A stretch of 64,000 nt of DNA, taken from NCBI RefSeq assembly GCF_004402695.1, contig NZ_SOFL01000034.1, positions 1 to 64,000 of the forward strand, in the 5' to 3' direction. The notes under the pieces were generated by a model. That model was not told where the DNA came from. It made no database searches and saw nothing but the letters and a program-made list of their open reading frames with translations. Source of the DNA: Cryobacterium adonitolivorans. Lineage in GTDB: Bacteria; Actinomycetota; Actinomycetes; Actinomycetales; Microbacteriaceae. Below, piece after piece: positions 16,941 to 27,185 of the stretch (positions are counted from its first letter, which is position 1; each line of letters begins with the position of its first letter). A program made the translations under genes and the position numbers.

Positions 16941-17789
16941 ATGGCCGAAGAATCAGACGGCATCGGCGACGCGTTCGACGGGCAGATGCGGGTTGCTCTG
17001 ACCGTGGCCACGCAGATGGCCGAGCGTTTCGCCCGGCTCCGTGAGGAGCTCGCCAGAAACGCCCAGGCGCGAACCGAGCAACAGACCAAGGAACTGCAGG
17101 TTCGGTTCGATGCGGAGCGGAACGCAGCACGAGCCAGCCTGGCCCCCGTGCAGCAGCAAGAGTGGTGGAACACCGCCGGGGTCGACGACATTGCCACGGC
17201 TTACGAGACTGCCGACGCATGGCGCACCGCGGATCCCGACATTGCGCGTACGTCCGATCGCATGCGCGAGGAACTGCGCGGCCGGTACGGCATCGACGTG
17301 AACAACCTAGACGCCGAACCCACCGCAGTGCGAGAGGCACTAACCCGTGCTCAGCAGAACCGCAGCGCTGCCGCGGAGAGTCGAGGCGAGAGCGGCAAGG
17401 ACTACGCCGAAGCGGCATCGCTGCTCACGGTAGCTGACCAGCTGGACCGCAAGGCCGAAGAACGCCACCGCGACCAGGAGCGCGCCGGGAACACCAACGA
17501 TGAGCCGGCGGAGGGGCTGTCGCGGGAGGAACTGACCGGCAAGTCAGACGTCACTCGCGACGACGCCGCGAACGCGTACGACAGCGCAGGGCGCCGCGAG
17601 TCGTTCGCGGCCGACATGGAAAAGTCGAGCGTCGACCCCCAGCTGCAGGAGGTTCGCCTCGTTGCCGATCGAGAAAACGGCACCCACGCCAGCGCGGCCG
17701 TGGCGACCAAGCCGGGCAAGCAGCCCAAGGCCCGCAACAACAACGAGGCTGCTGGTCTGCAGCGTGAGCGCGGCGGCCTCAGCCGCTAG
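16941..17789 (+). CDS. Coiled-coil protein of the mobilisation operon
   Basis: A 282-aa, very polar, mostly helical protein starting 15 bases after the relaxase. Residues 20-70 (RFARLREELARNAQARTEQQ and onward) look like a coiled coil; the rest is rich in Glu, Arg and Ala. Near the C-terminus VDPQLQEVRLVAD resembles the PELQRI motif of Fic, the 165-aa protein and the relaxase. No named family. A relaxosome accessory or co-transferred protein is plausible from context. Confidence 0.6.
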   Translation: MAEESDGIGDAFDGQMRVALTVATQMAERFARLREELARNAQARTEQQTKELQVRFDAERNAARASLAPVQQQEWWNTAGVDDIATAYETADAWRTADPDIARTSDRMREELRGRYGIDVNNLDAEPTAVREALTRAQQNRSAAAESRGESGKDYAEAASLLTVADQLDRKAEERHRDQERAGNTNDEPAEGLSREELTGKSDVTRDDAANAYDSAGRRESFAADMEKSSVDPQLQEVRLVADRENGTHASAAVATKPGKQPKARNNNEAAGLQRERGGLSR

Positions 17790-18039
17790 CGGGTTCCTGG
17801 ACCGGCAAACCAGCTCAGACTCTGAGTCCCGTGTCAATGTGCAGTACACCCCCACTCGGGCGTCAGACTGCGGCACCTGCCATGGTCAAGACTGGGTCAA
17901 AAATCTTGGTTGGTTGGCAACACTGAACTCCGGGTCCTTAAGTTCAACATGACAAAACGGGCAGGAGGTCACCCTCAATCGGCGCAGAGGTAGTTTGCCA
18001 CTGTTCGAACCCATAAGGCCTCGTCTGTGGTGGAGAAAA

Positions 18040-18068
18040 ATCCGGCGCTGCCATACGCAGCGCCGGAT
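18040..18068 (-). terminator. Rho-independent terminator of the SDR gene
   Basis: ATCCGGCGCTG (18040-18050) and CAGCGCCGGAT (18058-18068) form a perfect 11-bp stem. Read on the minus strand it ends in TTTTTCTCC, a proper U-tract, about 90 bases after the SDR stop. The remaining stretch 17790-18037 shows no gene. Confidence 0.8.
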
Positions 18069-18160
18069 ATACCGGGTGAGTTTGAACCATTCTTGTCAGG
18101 CGGCTGCCTCCAGCTTTCCGCACTACAGCATGCCCGGGCCGAGACAGGCTCAAATGTTGC

Positions 18161-18970
<810 letters not shown>

Positions 18971-19085
18971 TCAGAACCTGTCGGCGAGTCGATGACGTTG
19001 CGTCAAAGCAGAACAGGCGTTTTGTTGATCCGAGACGCGGGTCGCCGGGGGCGCTGTGCGCATCGGAAGTTCCTGGCGCCGGGGC

Positions 19086-19277
19086 CTATCCGCGCAAAGA
19101 CGAAGTCGCTGTGACAATGTTCGACAGGACGAAGTTGGGCGCTGTGCGGTGCCATTCATCACGGAGGCTCGAGGCGGTATCGGCGACGGTCGCGGCGGAT
19201 GTAACGCTGGCATAAACCGTGGTGCCCTGCATATCGACAACGTGTACGGCGTCGGTCGTGGCAGCTGGGAAACCCAT
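19086..19277 (-). CDS. Small protein of unknown function
   Basis: A 63-aa reading frame from the ATG at 19275-19277, preceded by AGAAAGG at good spacing. It contains AVHVVDMQGTTVYASVT and a helix SSLRDEWHRTAPNFVL. No family recognised. The good ribosome site and protein-like composition are the only support. Confidence 0.35.
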   Translation of the reverse strand: MGFPAATTDAVHVVDMQGTTVYASVTSAATVADTASSLRDEWHRTAPNFVLSNIVTATSSLRG

Positions 19278-19532
19278 GGGGTTGGGCCTTTCTGGGTGAA
19301 TCTGTAACGCCCCGATTTCTATGTAGCAGTTTTTTAGGATCCACCGTTCGACGGGACAACTATCCAAGTGTATTCGCCATCTTGTAGCACTCGGTCGGCC
19401 AGTCCATTCGTTCAAAACTAATCAACGAAAGCAGGTCCCGCAGTGCGGCCAATCCACGGCAACAGTCCTGCCGGGATGCCACGGGATCAGTTCGTCAATC
19501 GCAGAGGCCATCAAAGCTGGTAGTTCGACGGC

Positions 19533-19790
19533 TTACTTTTGGTTCCAGACTTTGATCGAAGACAGCACAAGTAGCACCACGAGTAGCGGGATCAGCACCA
19601 GGGAAGGCACCACCCCGAGGGCGAGACTGCCGATGGTGTTGCCAGTGATCGATCCGGTTGCCATGGCGATGAGGAAGCCTTCGTTCACTCCGATGACAGC
19701 GGAGCTTTCGTCGCGGCTCAACCTGGCGACGGCGACCAGCATGGTCGGTAGAGCGACAGCGAGCGAGAGGCTGCCGGCGCTTTTGATGTC
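19533..19790 (-). pseudogene. Truncated TauE/SafE-type permease, C-terminal end
   Basis: The reading frame shows IKSAGSLSLAVALPTMLVA through to VLSSIKVWNQK. It matches the last quarter of the gene at 3.7-4.5 kb (IKIAGSLSLAVSLPTMLVA to LLSSIKVWSHK) almost residue for residue. The N-terminal three quarters are absent and unrelated sequence precedes it. A remnant of a second, related transporter. The rest of 19278-19974 holds no other gene. Confidence 0.75.
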
Positions 19791-19974
19791 GGGTCCGCTG
19801 CGCTGTCCCGCATAGCGACACGGTAGCCCGAGGCCAGCGGAACCAAAAAGCAATTTTCTCTGGGAGGCCGGCGCGAGAATGACAACGGGTGGATACGGTG
19901 TGTTCGTATCGAGGTTTACTCGATGTGGAGTGGAGGGGCACGGGTCATATTTACAGGATGGATGAGGCGTTCAC

Positions 19975-20277
19975 ATGGGACGGATAATCTACAACTCGAC
20001 CCTGACAATTCTTTTTGATGATCGAACCCTCGCTCACCTGCAAGCGGTCATTAGTAGCAAGTTGAGCGACAGGGAGAGCTTTCATTTCCTCTGGAGCGAC
20101 GAGGCGAGCGCGGGAAACGGTGGCGGCCGAAATGTGATCTGGGTGCACCCCGGCGTTTCTCTCGTTTATGCCTTCTCCAGCAGCGAAAAGCCGCAGATCA
20201 ATCCGGAGTGGATCACTGTCTTGCTGAGATCCGCAAGCACCGCGGATGGGCTATCGATTCTGCCTGAGCCGTCGTAG
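19975..20277 (+). CDS. DUF7882-type small protein
   Basis: A 100-aa protein in the family typical of Microbacteriaceae, with the start GRIIYNSTLTILFDDRTLAHL, a middle SFHFLWSDEASAGNGGG and an end INPEWITVLLRSASTADGL. Function unknown; some databases label relatives as ligase-like without evidence. The ATG at 19975 is used. Its presence is one of the better hints to host family. Confidence 0.7.
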   Translation: MGRIIYNSTLTILFDDRTLAHLQAVISSKLSDRESFHFLWSDEASAGNGGGRNVIWVHPGVSLVYAFSSSEKPQINPEWITVLLRSASTADGLSILPEPS

Positions 20278-20372
20278 GTCCGTGTTGGCCCGCCATGGTC
20301 TGTGTCGCCCCCGGGCAAAGAACACTGAGAGATTCCACGAGGAGCCGCTACGCGCCGATCTAACCGAGGACG

Positions 20373-20579
20373 TTAGGCGAAAGTGATTTTGCGGGCGATA
20401 ACGTCGGCGGCCACGGCATCCACTGAAAGCCCCGTGGATTCCGCATGCCCCACGAGGCGTCGCAGCGCTTCGTCAGGGTTTGCGTTGATTTGAGCGATGA
20501 TCACCCCGGTCGCCTGATGCACCTGTGGGTTGTACCAGCTCTTGGATTGCCTGATCTGTTGCCGGTTTTCGATGGTCAC
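20373..20579 (-). CDS. ANTAR-domain protein, lacking the usual sensor domain
   Basis: A 68-aa protein made almost wholly of an ANTAR domain: VHQATGVIIAQINANPDEAL, then RRLVGHAESTGLSVDAVAADV. ANTAR proteins bind paired hairpins in leader RNAs and prevent termination. Normal actinobacterial members carry an N-terminal GAF domain, missing here. The start is a GTG with a GGAAAG site, so it may be a free-standing ANTAR or the stub of a truncated gene. Sequence between 20580 and 21261 shows no gene. Confidence 0.6.
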   Translation of the reverse strand: MTIENRQQIRQSKSWYNPQVHQATGVIIAQINANPDEALRRLVGHAESTGLSVDAVAADVIARKITFA

Positions 20580-21261
20580 TTCGCGCCTAGCTTTCCGTCT
20601 CGTTTCGGGTAGTGAGGCTCGCCTCTATTCTGGACTGCTTCCCTCGAACGGGTCAAAATGCAAATAACGAATCTGTAACGACGGCGACAGCCCTGCCACG
20701 ACGGCAACCGAACTATCTGTGGCGGATTAGAGGTGGATTCCTGTTGCGTCGTGGAGTTTGACCCAGTTGTCTCGACGGTCTGCGTCGTCCCGAGCGTTCG
20801 CAACTTGCGCCAAGCGTCTGCTTCGGACAGATCGGCCAGGTCGAGTCCGATGAGGCCGCCCGGGACCTCCGGACCGGTCCAAGCGAGGGGGAGTGCCGTC
20901 GACTACGACAGGTTAAACGCCCTGGACTGCGAGGCGGCGTTCGTTTAGCGAAGGTGTCGGCATTTGCTTGCCGGGCTCAGACAGAGCGCCTAGCTCGAGG
21001 AACGGATATCTCGCTGCCCGGATAGATCCCGGTCCACGGGCGGCTCCATGACATAACCACACGTCCAGCGTGCGAGAGTTGTGCGGCGCCGCCAGGGCGC
21101 ACAGGATCCCGGAAGGTGCCCGCGTACTCGGCGCATTGACGGGGCATTGATGGGGCGCCGCGCGACTTGAGCGTGATCCGTCACGTTGTGCTCGGCGCGG
21201 GTATCGTCGTACAAACCCTCCAGAAGTTGCCTCGTCCACATCGAATTGTCCGGAGACGACT

Positions 21262-23277
21262 ATGCGCGCTCGTTCCACAAGAAAATTTGCGATAGCTGCC
21301 ATTTCGCTCGCCTTGGTGGCGGTAACGGCGTTGGGAGTCGGTTCTCCCGCCTCCGCCGCGACGACGTCGGCGTGGGGTGAGTGGGCGCCGTTGACCGGTG
21401 TGAGCCGCGACTACGCGACGACAATGACCTTCGGCACCGCGCCCGGTCTGACGGCAGCCGTGCGCTCGACGTCCCGGTCGGGCCAGGTCGGTGTGATCAG
21501 TGGCGCGAGCACGTGGCTCTCCGAGGGAACAGCGGTTGGTGCGAAATACGGTTCGAGCCGCGACCAGCCGTACCTCAATCTCCGGCCCTTCGCCGATTCG
21601 GCGAGCTCACCCTCCGTCACGACCTACACATTTGCTAGCCCGACCCCGAATGCCGGTTGGACCTTTGTGCTCGGCGATATCGACGCTGATCGAGTGCAAG
21701 TGGACGGGGTGACGGCCGAGGGCGTCCCGGCCACCGCAGCCCAGCTCGGCTTCCGTTCGGGCTTCAACTACTGTGCCTCCGGCACGGCCGGCAAGCCCTC
21801 GTGCACCGGTGACCCGCTCGACGTCCCGGCATGGGACCCCGCGATCAGGACGCTCACCGGCAACGCCGCTGCATCCGACACCTCGGGCGCTGCGGCCTGG
21901 TTCGAACCGAATGTGCCTCTCTCCAGCCTCACCATGATTTACACTGCCCGATCGGGGTTTCCGATCTACCAGACTTGGTTCGCGTCGATTGCGCGTGACA
22001 TCTCGGGCACTGTTGCAGATCCGGGTGGCTCACCGGTGGCCGGAACGAACCTCAATCTCTTCGATCCGAACGGGGCCGTCGTGGGAACTACGACGACGGA
22101 TGCGGCCGGCGCATACTCGTTTCCCGGCTTCACCGCCGCAGACGGCTACGCCGTCGAGGTACAGCGTCCGCTGGATAAGATCGTCGTTGGCCCCAACCGC
22201 TTGCCCGCCGACCTGGCCGTCACGGATGCAGTCGACGTCAACTTCGTGGTGCGCGACACAATGCCCGTGCCCGTGAGCGGGCGAGTGATAGATACGGACG
22301 GCAACCCGGTGCCCGGAGCCACCGTCACACTCGACGGCGGCGGCACCACGGTGACCAACTCGACCGGGTTGTATATCTTCGACACCGTGGCGGTTGGCGA
22401 TCATTCCGTGACTGTGGCACCGGTCGATGGTTTCGTGCTGCAGAGCGGGCCCGCGGCCTTCACCGTGCCGGCAGGTGTGGAGGATCCCATCACCGGGCTC
22501 GATTTCGTTCTGATAGCTCTCCCGTCTCTTTCGGGCAGCGTCACTACCGGCGGCGAGCCCGCGGCCGGTGTGACGGTGACGGTATCCGGCCCCGGCGGGT
22601 CGCAAACCACGATCACCGCAGCCGATGGAAGCTACATTTTTACCGGACTCGCACCCGGCTCATATGACGTCACGGCGACGACGGCAAACGGAACTTATCC
22701 ACTGGGCCCGACGACGCAGAGCGCCGTGGTTGCTAGGGCAGACGTTATTGACGTCGATTTTGTCTTCGCACGCGAGGGGTCTATTTCAGGAAATATCGCT
22801 GACACGGACGGGAACCCGATTGAAAACGTTGACGTTACGGTGACGGGGCCCACCGGTCCGGTCACGCTGACCACCGACTCCGGCGGCAGGTTCGTCCTCG
22901 CCGAACTGGCCGCCGGCGACTACGAGGTCACCGCGGCAGTGCCTGCCGGCTACGAAGAGTCGTCCGCGGTGACGTTGGCCGCAACGATTACCTCGGCGGG
23001 TGAAACGGTCGTCGAGCAGAACTTCGTGTTTAGCGCGGTGCCGATGGTTACTCCCGACCCCGCGCCTGTCACTGTTCCCGCGCCTGTCCCTGTCTTTGTG
23101 CCTGCAGTGGATCCGCCCGTGGCGCCGGTCGACGTGACCCCTGTCGCCGAGCTGGCCAATTCAGGAAGCGTTTTCGTCGGGCCGCTGACCCTCACCGGGG
23201 TGGCGTTCGCATTCGTCGGGGCGATGCTCGTTGCCATCTCCCGGCGTATTGAGAGATCCGTAGGTAAGTCGCGGTAG
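21262..23277 (+). CDS. Large cell-wall-anchored adhesin with repeated beta domains
   Basis: A 671-aa surface protein. A signal peptide (AIAAISLALVAVTALGVG, cut after ASA) leads to a beta domain of about 210 residues. Four repeated carboxypeptidase-regulatory-like/SdrD-B-like modules follow, each opening with (I/V/L)SGxV and a GNP-like turn (ISGTVADPGG, VSGRVIDTDG, LSGSVTTGGE, ISGNIADTDG). Next comes a Pro/Val stalk and the sorting signal LANSG, a hydrophobic helix and a KSR tail. LAxTG-like signals are used by class E sortases of Actinobacteria, which are usually chromosomal. It likely mediates adhesion. Confidence 0.8.
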   Translation: MRARSTRKFAIAAISLALVAVTALGVGSPASAATTSAWGEWAPLTGVSRDYATTMTFGTAPGLTAAVRSTSRSGQVGVISGASTWLSEGTAVGAKYGSSRDQPYLNLRPFADSASSPSVTTYTFASPTPNAGWTFVLGDIDADRVQVDGVTAEGVPATAAQLGFRSGFNYCASGTAGKPSCTGDPLDVPAWDPAIRTLTGNAAASDTSGAAAWFEPNVPLSSLTMIYTARSGFPIYQTWFASIARDISGTVADPGGSPVAGTNLNLFDPNGAVVGTTTTDAAGAYSFPGFTAADGYAVEVQRPLDKIVVGPNRLPADLAVTDAVDVNFVVRDTMPVPVSGRVIDTDGNPVPGATVTLDGGGTTVTNSTGLYIFDTVAVGDHSVTVAPVDGFVLQSGPAAFTVPAGVEDPITGLDFVLIALPSLSGSVTTGGEPAAGVTVTVSGPGGSQTTITAADGSYIFTGLAPGSYDVTATTANGTYPLGPTTQSAVVARADVIDVDFVFAREGSISGNIADTDGNPIENVDVTVTGPTGPVTLTTDSGGRFVLAELAAGDYEVTAAVPAGYEESSAVTLAATITSAGETVVEQNFVFSAVPMVTPDPAPVTVPAPVPVFVPAVDPPVAPVDVTPVAELANSGSVFVGPLTLTGVAFAFVGAMLVAISRRIERSVGKSR

Positions 23278-23399
23278 CACTGCCGCCACATCGCTGAGCA
23301 CCATCGACCCGCGTGAGCTGGCAGAGAATGTAATCCCTGAGCATCACCGCGACAGCTGCCAATGTGTCGACCGCGAAGTCATCCGCCGTACCTAAGGCA

Positions 23400-23583
23400 G
23401 TTGGGTGATGGTCGAGCGCGATCGAGTGCCGGCCGGCGGCGTGCAATTCGACCAAGCGATTTCCTGAGCGGAGGAGAGCTTGGGGCCGCACCCGCGCAGC
23501 CGGCCCTCTTCTCTGGCCACCGCCATGCCCTCACGCGTTCGGGAGCGGATGAGCTCTGATTCGAACTCTGAGACCTTGGCCCA
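23400..23583 (-). pseudogene. Serine recombinase remnant
   Basis: Codons read VSEFESELIRSRTREGMAVA followed by REEGRLRGCGPKLSSAQE, matching the E helix and linker of resolvases (FExxLIRxRTREGMxxAxxxGRLRG). The match then continues in another frame (LVELHAAGRHS), so at least one frameshift is present, and both catalytic N-terminus and HTH are lost. It is a different gene from the intact recombinase at 12.4 kb. Confidence 0.75.
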
Positions 23584-23812
23584 GGCTGGAGACAACTATC
23601 TCCTTGCGCTCCAGGCAATTCGGCGACCAACTGCAAAGAATAAGGCATGAGCGCGGGACCTGACCACGACTATTTGCGGTCCTTAGCGCCAAAAGTATTG
23701 CGGTTGAGGGCCACTTCACCGTGGTGTAGATCAGGCATTTGACCGGGCGAGTTATACGTACATCCAGATCCGAGTATTCCTGCAATCGCCATTGGGGTGC
23801 CCGATGTTTTTG

Positions 23813-24000
23813 TCAAGCGGCGAGTGGATAGTCGGTTTGGTAGAGGGTGCCGTCGCGGAGTATGGCGTAGAGGACGTCGCAGCGTCGTCGGGCGAGGGCG
23901 ATGAGGGCTTGGTTGTGGCGTTTGTTTTGGGCGATCTTGGGTCGTAGTAGGCGCGTGAGAGCGGGTCGTGGAGGGCGGCGAAAGCGGAGAGGAACAGGGC
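23813..24000 (-). pseudogene. IS110-family transposase, C-terminal scrap
   Basis: About 50 codons ending KRHNQALIALARRRCDVLYA and ILRDGTLYQ, the highly conserved end of IS110/IS1111-like transposases. The frame before it is unrelated, and no DEDD catalytic part is seen. The surrounding 23278-24097 stretch holds only this, the resolvase remnant and unassigned sequence. Confidence 0.75.
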
Positions 24001-24097
24001 TCGTGGTTTGGATCCCCGACCCCATCACATGTGTGGCTGAGCTATCACCAACGGGCTTATCGGATATGGAGTCGGATTGTTGATTAGGTAGTCATGG

Positions 24098-24616
24098 TCA
24101 GCCGCTAGACCGGCTTGCGTGCGCGCGCGCCTTCATCCTGTTGCCGCATGTGGCCATTGAGCACCATTTCGCGGTGCCGGGACGGCTGTGATCGACGAGG
24201 AACAAATTGCACTCGTCGTTCGCACACGCGCGGAGCCGTCCGGGGAACTCCGCAACCACACTCGACCAGGCCAGGACGACATCCACCGCGAGGCGGTCGT
24301 CGTCGGGAGCCTGAAGGTCCCAGACCACGCCGTCCCGGGTTACACGCGGCGTGCGCACAGCGTCGTCGACGATGACCGTGAGCCCGTCGATGACCGTGAG
24401 CCCGTCGATGTCCGGTGGCTCGGCTCCGCGGATGACGGACTGCAGCGCGTCGCGAGCTCGGCGGAGCTGCGCCGACTCGTCCGCGGTGCCCGTTCCGCCC
24501 CAGCTCTGCGCAAGCTCTCGCCCTGACGTCCCGTCGAGGCAGTCGATCAAGCGCCCGGCACTCACCGGCGCGCTGTTCAACACGGCCAGCAACAGCTCCT
24601 CGTCCCGATGCACCAT
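24098..24616 (-). CDS. CGNR zinc-finger transcriptional regulator
   Basis: A 172-aa CGNR protein. The N-terminal helical stress-response (ABATE-like) domain is shortened; the C-terminal zinc finger is clear: LRACANDECNLFLVDHSRPG, then WCSMATCGNRMKARAH. Such proteins are predicted regulators of stress or catabolic genes, and this one is divergent from the hydrolase at 24.7 kb, its probable target. A tandem copy of 18 bases near 24378-24413 repeats DGLTVI in the middle of the protein. Confidence 0.8.
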   Translation of the reverse strand: MVHRDEELLLAVLNSAPVSAGRLIDCLDGTSGRELAQSWGGTGTADESAQLRRARDALQSVIRGAEPPDIDGLTVIDGLTVIVDDAVRTPRVTRDGVVWDLQAPDDDRLAVDVVLAWSSVVAEFPGRLRACANDECNLFLVDHSRPGTAKWCSMATCGNRMKARAHASRSSG

Positions 24617-24697
24617 TCCTCGCTCTCCCGCACCGCCTGGCGCTCCGGATCCATGCTAGCGTGAACTAACCAGTAATACACACTTAAGGGGTTAGCA

Positions 24698-25555
24698 ATG
24701 GTTGCCGTCCACCACCACACCGTCTCCGTCGACGGGCTTGACGTGTTTTACCGAGAGGCCGGACCCGTCGACGCGCCGGTTCTGCTTCTCCTGCACGGGT
24801 ACCCGTCCAGCTCGCACATGTTCCGGCACCTCATCCCGGCACTGGCCGAACGATACCGTGTCATTGCGCCAGACCACATCGGCTTCGGACGGTCGTCCGC
24901 CCCGTCGGTCGACGAGTTCGAGTACACCTTCGCCGCCCTCGCGGAGGTGACGGGCCGGTTCCTCGCGACCGTCGGGATCGAGCAGTACACGATCTACGTC
25001 CAGGACTACGGAGCCCCCATAGGCTGGCGCCTGGCCCTCGCCGATCCCACCGCCGTCACCGGTGTCATCTCGCAGAACGGCAATGCCTACGAGGAAGGCT
25101 TCGTGCCCAGCTTCTGGGATGCCATCTGGGCCGACGCCATCGAGCGGACGAGCGAGACACGCAAGGCGCTCCGCCCCGCCCTCGACCGGACGGCGGTCGA
25201 ATGGCAGTACACCCACGGCGTGCCGGACCCGACAACTATCGACCCCGACGCCTGGGAGCACGACCTCGCACTCCTCGCTCGACCCGGACAGGACGACATT
25301 CAGCTGACCTTGTTCCGCGACTACGCCACCAACAGGGGCCTATACCCTGCTGTGCATGAATGGCTTCGCACCTCCCAGGTGCCCGTCCTGGCGATTTGGG
25401 GGCGTAACGACGAGATATTCGACGCCGCTGGAGCCCGCGCCTTCCAGCGCGACGCCCCCGACGCTCGCATCGAGCTCATCGACGGCGGGCACTTCCTGCT
25501 CGAATCACACCTCGACTATGTCGCTGCCACGATCGCGAACTGGCTCCGAGACTAG
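24698..25555 (+). CDS. Alpha/beta hydrolase, haloalkane dehalogenase/epoxide hydrolase-like
   Basis: A 285-aa hydrolase. HGYPSSSHMFRHLIPAL supplies the oxyanion region, VQDYGAPIGWRLAL the nucleophile elbow with an Asp, the acid is probably Asp in GRNDEIFD, and the histidine lies in GGHFLLE. An Asp nucleophile in QDYGxP is characteristic of haloalkane dehalogenases and epoxide hydrolases rather than esterases. The precise substrate cannot be read. The ATG at 24698 has AAGGGG upstream. The divergent CGNR gene is a likely regulator. Confidence 0.8.
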   Translation: MVAVHHHTVSVDGLDVFYREAGPVDAPVLLLLHGYPSSSHMFRHLIPALAERYRVIAPDHIGFGRSSAPSVDEFEYTFAALAEVTGRFLATVGIEQYTIYVQDYGAPIGWRLALADPTAVTGVISQNGNAYEEGFVPSFWDAIWADAIERTSETRKALRPALDRTAVEWQYTHGVPDPTTIDPDAWEHDLALLARPGQDDIQLTLFRDYATNRGLYPAVHEWLRTSQVPVLAIWGRNDEIFDAAGARAFQRDAPDARIELIDGGHFLLESHLDYVAATIANWLRD

Positions 25556-25835
25556 CGGCTCACCGGCACTAATCAGCAGGTTGCGCTCCGCACTCATGGT
25601 CATGCGTTGAGGGAAGGGGGTGGCCGGGCGCCCGAGCGTCTGGCCACCTCGACTCTCGTGGTGCCTCACCATGACAATGGGCGAGCGGTGCTTGATATGC
25701 GACCGCTCAATGGGCCGCGCTAGCTCAATTCGTGAGCACTCCAAGGCCGCCGTACCGACGCACGGAACCGTGCCGCATGGGGGAGGTCGCCCGAACCGGC
25801 GTATTCGCACCCAATGCGAAGATGTCGGCTGCTAG

Positions 25836-25879
25836 TTGACATAATCGATATTATCGGCGATATATCAGAGATATATCGC
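25836..25879 (+). promoter_or_regulatory. Promoter overlapped by a perfect palindrome
   Basis: TTGACA at 25836 is followed after 17 bases by GATATA (25859), a plausible sigma-70 type promoter. GCGATATATC-AGA-GATATATCGC (25857-25879) is a perfect 10-bp inverted repeat covering the -10 and start site, so a bound protein would block transcription. Downstream there is only a possible 17-codon ORF (ATG near 25896). Its owner may have been lost. The rest of 25556-26231 shows no gene. Confidence 0.5.
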
Positions 25880-26231
25880 AGACGTAAATCGGGCAATGAG
25901 CGTCTGGCAGTGGGCGGAGTTGATGTACGAGAAAGCTGTACCTTTTTGAGCCTGCATGGTGCTGGCTTCCTTGTAACGCCGTCGGCGCCTCAAAACTAAA
26001 AGTGAGTGCGGATGGCCAACTAGGAGATTGTGCAACGCAGTTACGAGATTCACCGCGCACCGCGATTCCGACGATCCTGAGAGGGCCCCGGTCGCTTCGG
26101 CGAGTCTCGAATGGATGCCGCCCAAGCCTCTGTCTGCCAGACGGATGATGCGAGATCGATTCTCGTCAGCCCCTCCAAGAGCTAGCCTATTAATCGGCGC
26201 GCTTGCGCTCTCGTGCGAATGGAGCTTTCGG

Positions 26232-26474
26232 ATGGCAGTCGATCCAGCCGAGCATGGACGTCGCGCCAATGCGTGGCGCTACGGCGAGGGCACGATGTGG
26301 GGCCAAGACGAGGTTTGGGTTACCGGGGCTGGCGATGCCATCCCTGTCGAAGACATTCAGCCAGACCACCTGAATCGCATAATCCGGCGCAACGAGCAGG
26401 GCAGCAATGCGGACATCATCGAAGGAACACCGCTGATGCGACGGCTCCGCGAGCTCGACAACGACGACTCGTAG
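26232..26474 (+). CDS. Small acidic protein of unknown function
   Basis: An 80-aa protein from the ATG at 26232, with MWGQDEVWVTGAGDAIPVED, then LNRIIRRNEQGSNADIIEGT and an acidic end. Composition and codon use look coding, and the adjacent minus-strand gene ends just beyond. No family recognised. Confidence 0.5.
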   Translation: MAVDPAEHGRRANAWRYGEGTMWGQDEVWVTGAGDAIPVEDIQPDHLNRIIRRNEQGSNADIIEGTPLMRRLRELDNDDS

Positions 26475-26495
26475 CGCGCGGAGCGCATCCTGGTG

Positions 26496-27178
26496 TCAGA
26501 TGCGCTCAGGACTCTCGTTCTTTACATATGCAGGGTTGGCCGTGGCATCGTAGTAGTCAAGCCATTGGTTTCGTAAAGCTTCGTCCTCGACGTCGCGACC
26601 CACAAAAATGTAGCCGTTGCCGCTGTGAGTCTCGATCGCGCTCCAGCCGCCGTGAGTGTTGGCGAAGTCCTCTGTCAGCTCTCCCCATGTCGGGCTGAGG
26701 TGTCGAGTGTCGGCCTGGTGCTTCTGCTTAATTAGCTCACCGGTCAAGGCGCAGTACACAGGCGGCTTTCCGGCAGCGAAGTCAGTGTCCCGCCTCCCGA
26801 GCCGACCGTCCTCAAGCGCAAAGGCGAGAGCACCCTTGACGTTGGCCGCTTCCCCGGCTGGTCGATCACATGCCAGTAGCTCCAGTCGCGCTCGGTTGCA
26901 TCGGATCGGACCACGATGATGGCGCGCTGGTCCCGCCCAACGGCTTCTCTGCCTGGGAGTCGCCATGTCTCTTGAACGTAGAAGTAGTCGGTTCCGGGAC
27001 CGATCTTCTCTTCGGCGTCCGAATGGAGTCGCAGTACCTCGCGCAGGAGTTGATCGTGGGGTCCCGCAGGAATGCGCGTCCGCAACTCGTACGCGCGCAG
27101 AATGTTGTCCCGGATGTAGTTCTTCGCTGCCGTTCGGCTGCGGAACGACATCGAAGGAATCACAAACGGAATTGCCAT
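26496..27178 (-). pseudogene. DUF3223/DCL-type protein, frameshifted
   Basis: Two frames make one protein. The first (from the ATG at 27176-27178) gives MSFRSRTAAKNYIRDNILRA and SYWHVIDQPGK. The second continues ANVKGALAFALEDGRLGRRD, CALTGELIKQKHQADTRHLS and FVGRDVEDEALRNQW. They join if one G is added to the GGGG run (CCCC at 26852-26855 on the plus strand). DCL-type DUF3223 proteins occur in plants and bacteria and are of uncertain role. It follows the XRE-ImmA gene by seven bases, so it was probably in its operon. Confidence 0.7.
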
Positions 27179-27185
27179 CGTTGCC

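Noticed and set aside
17819-17880. GTGTCAATGTGCAGTACACC-like block before the SDR terminator
   Set aside because: It looks like an IS end but I could not match it to another copy in the window or a transposase.
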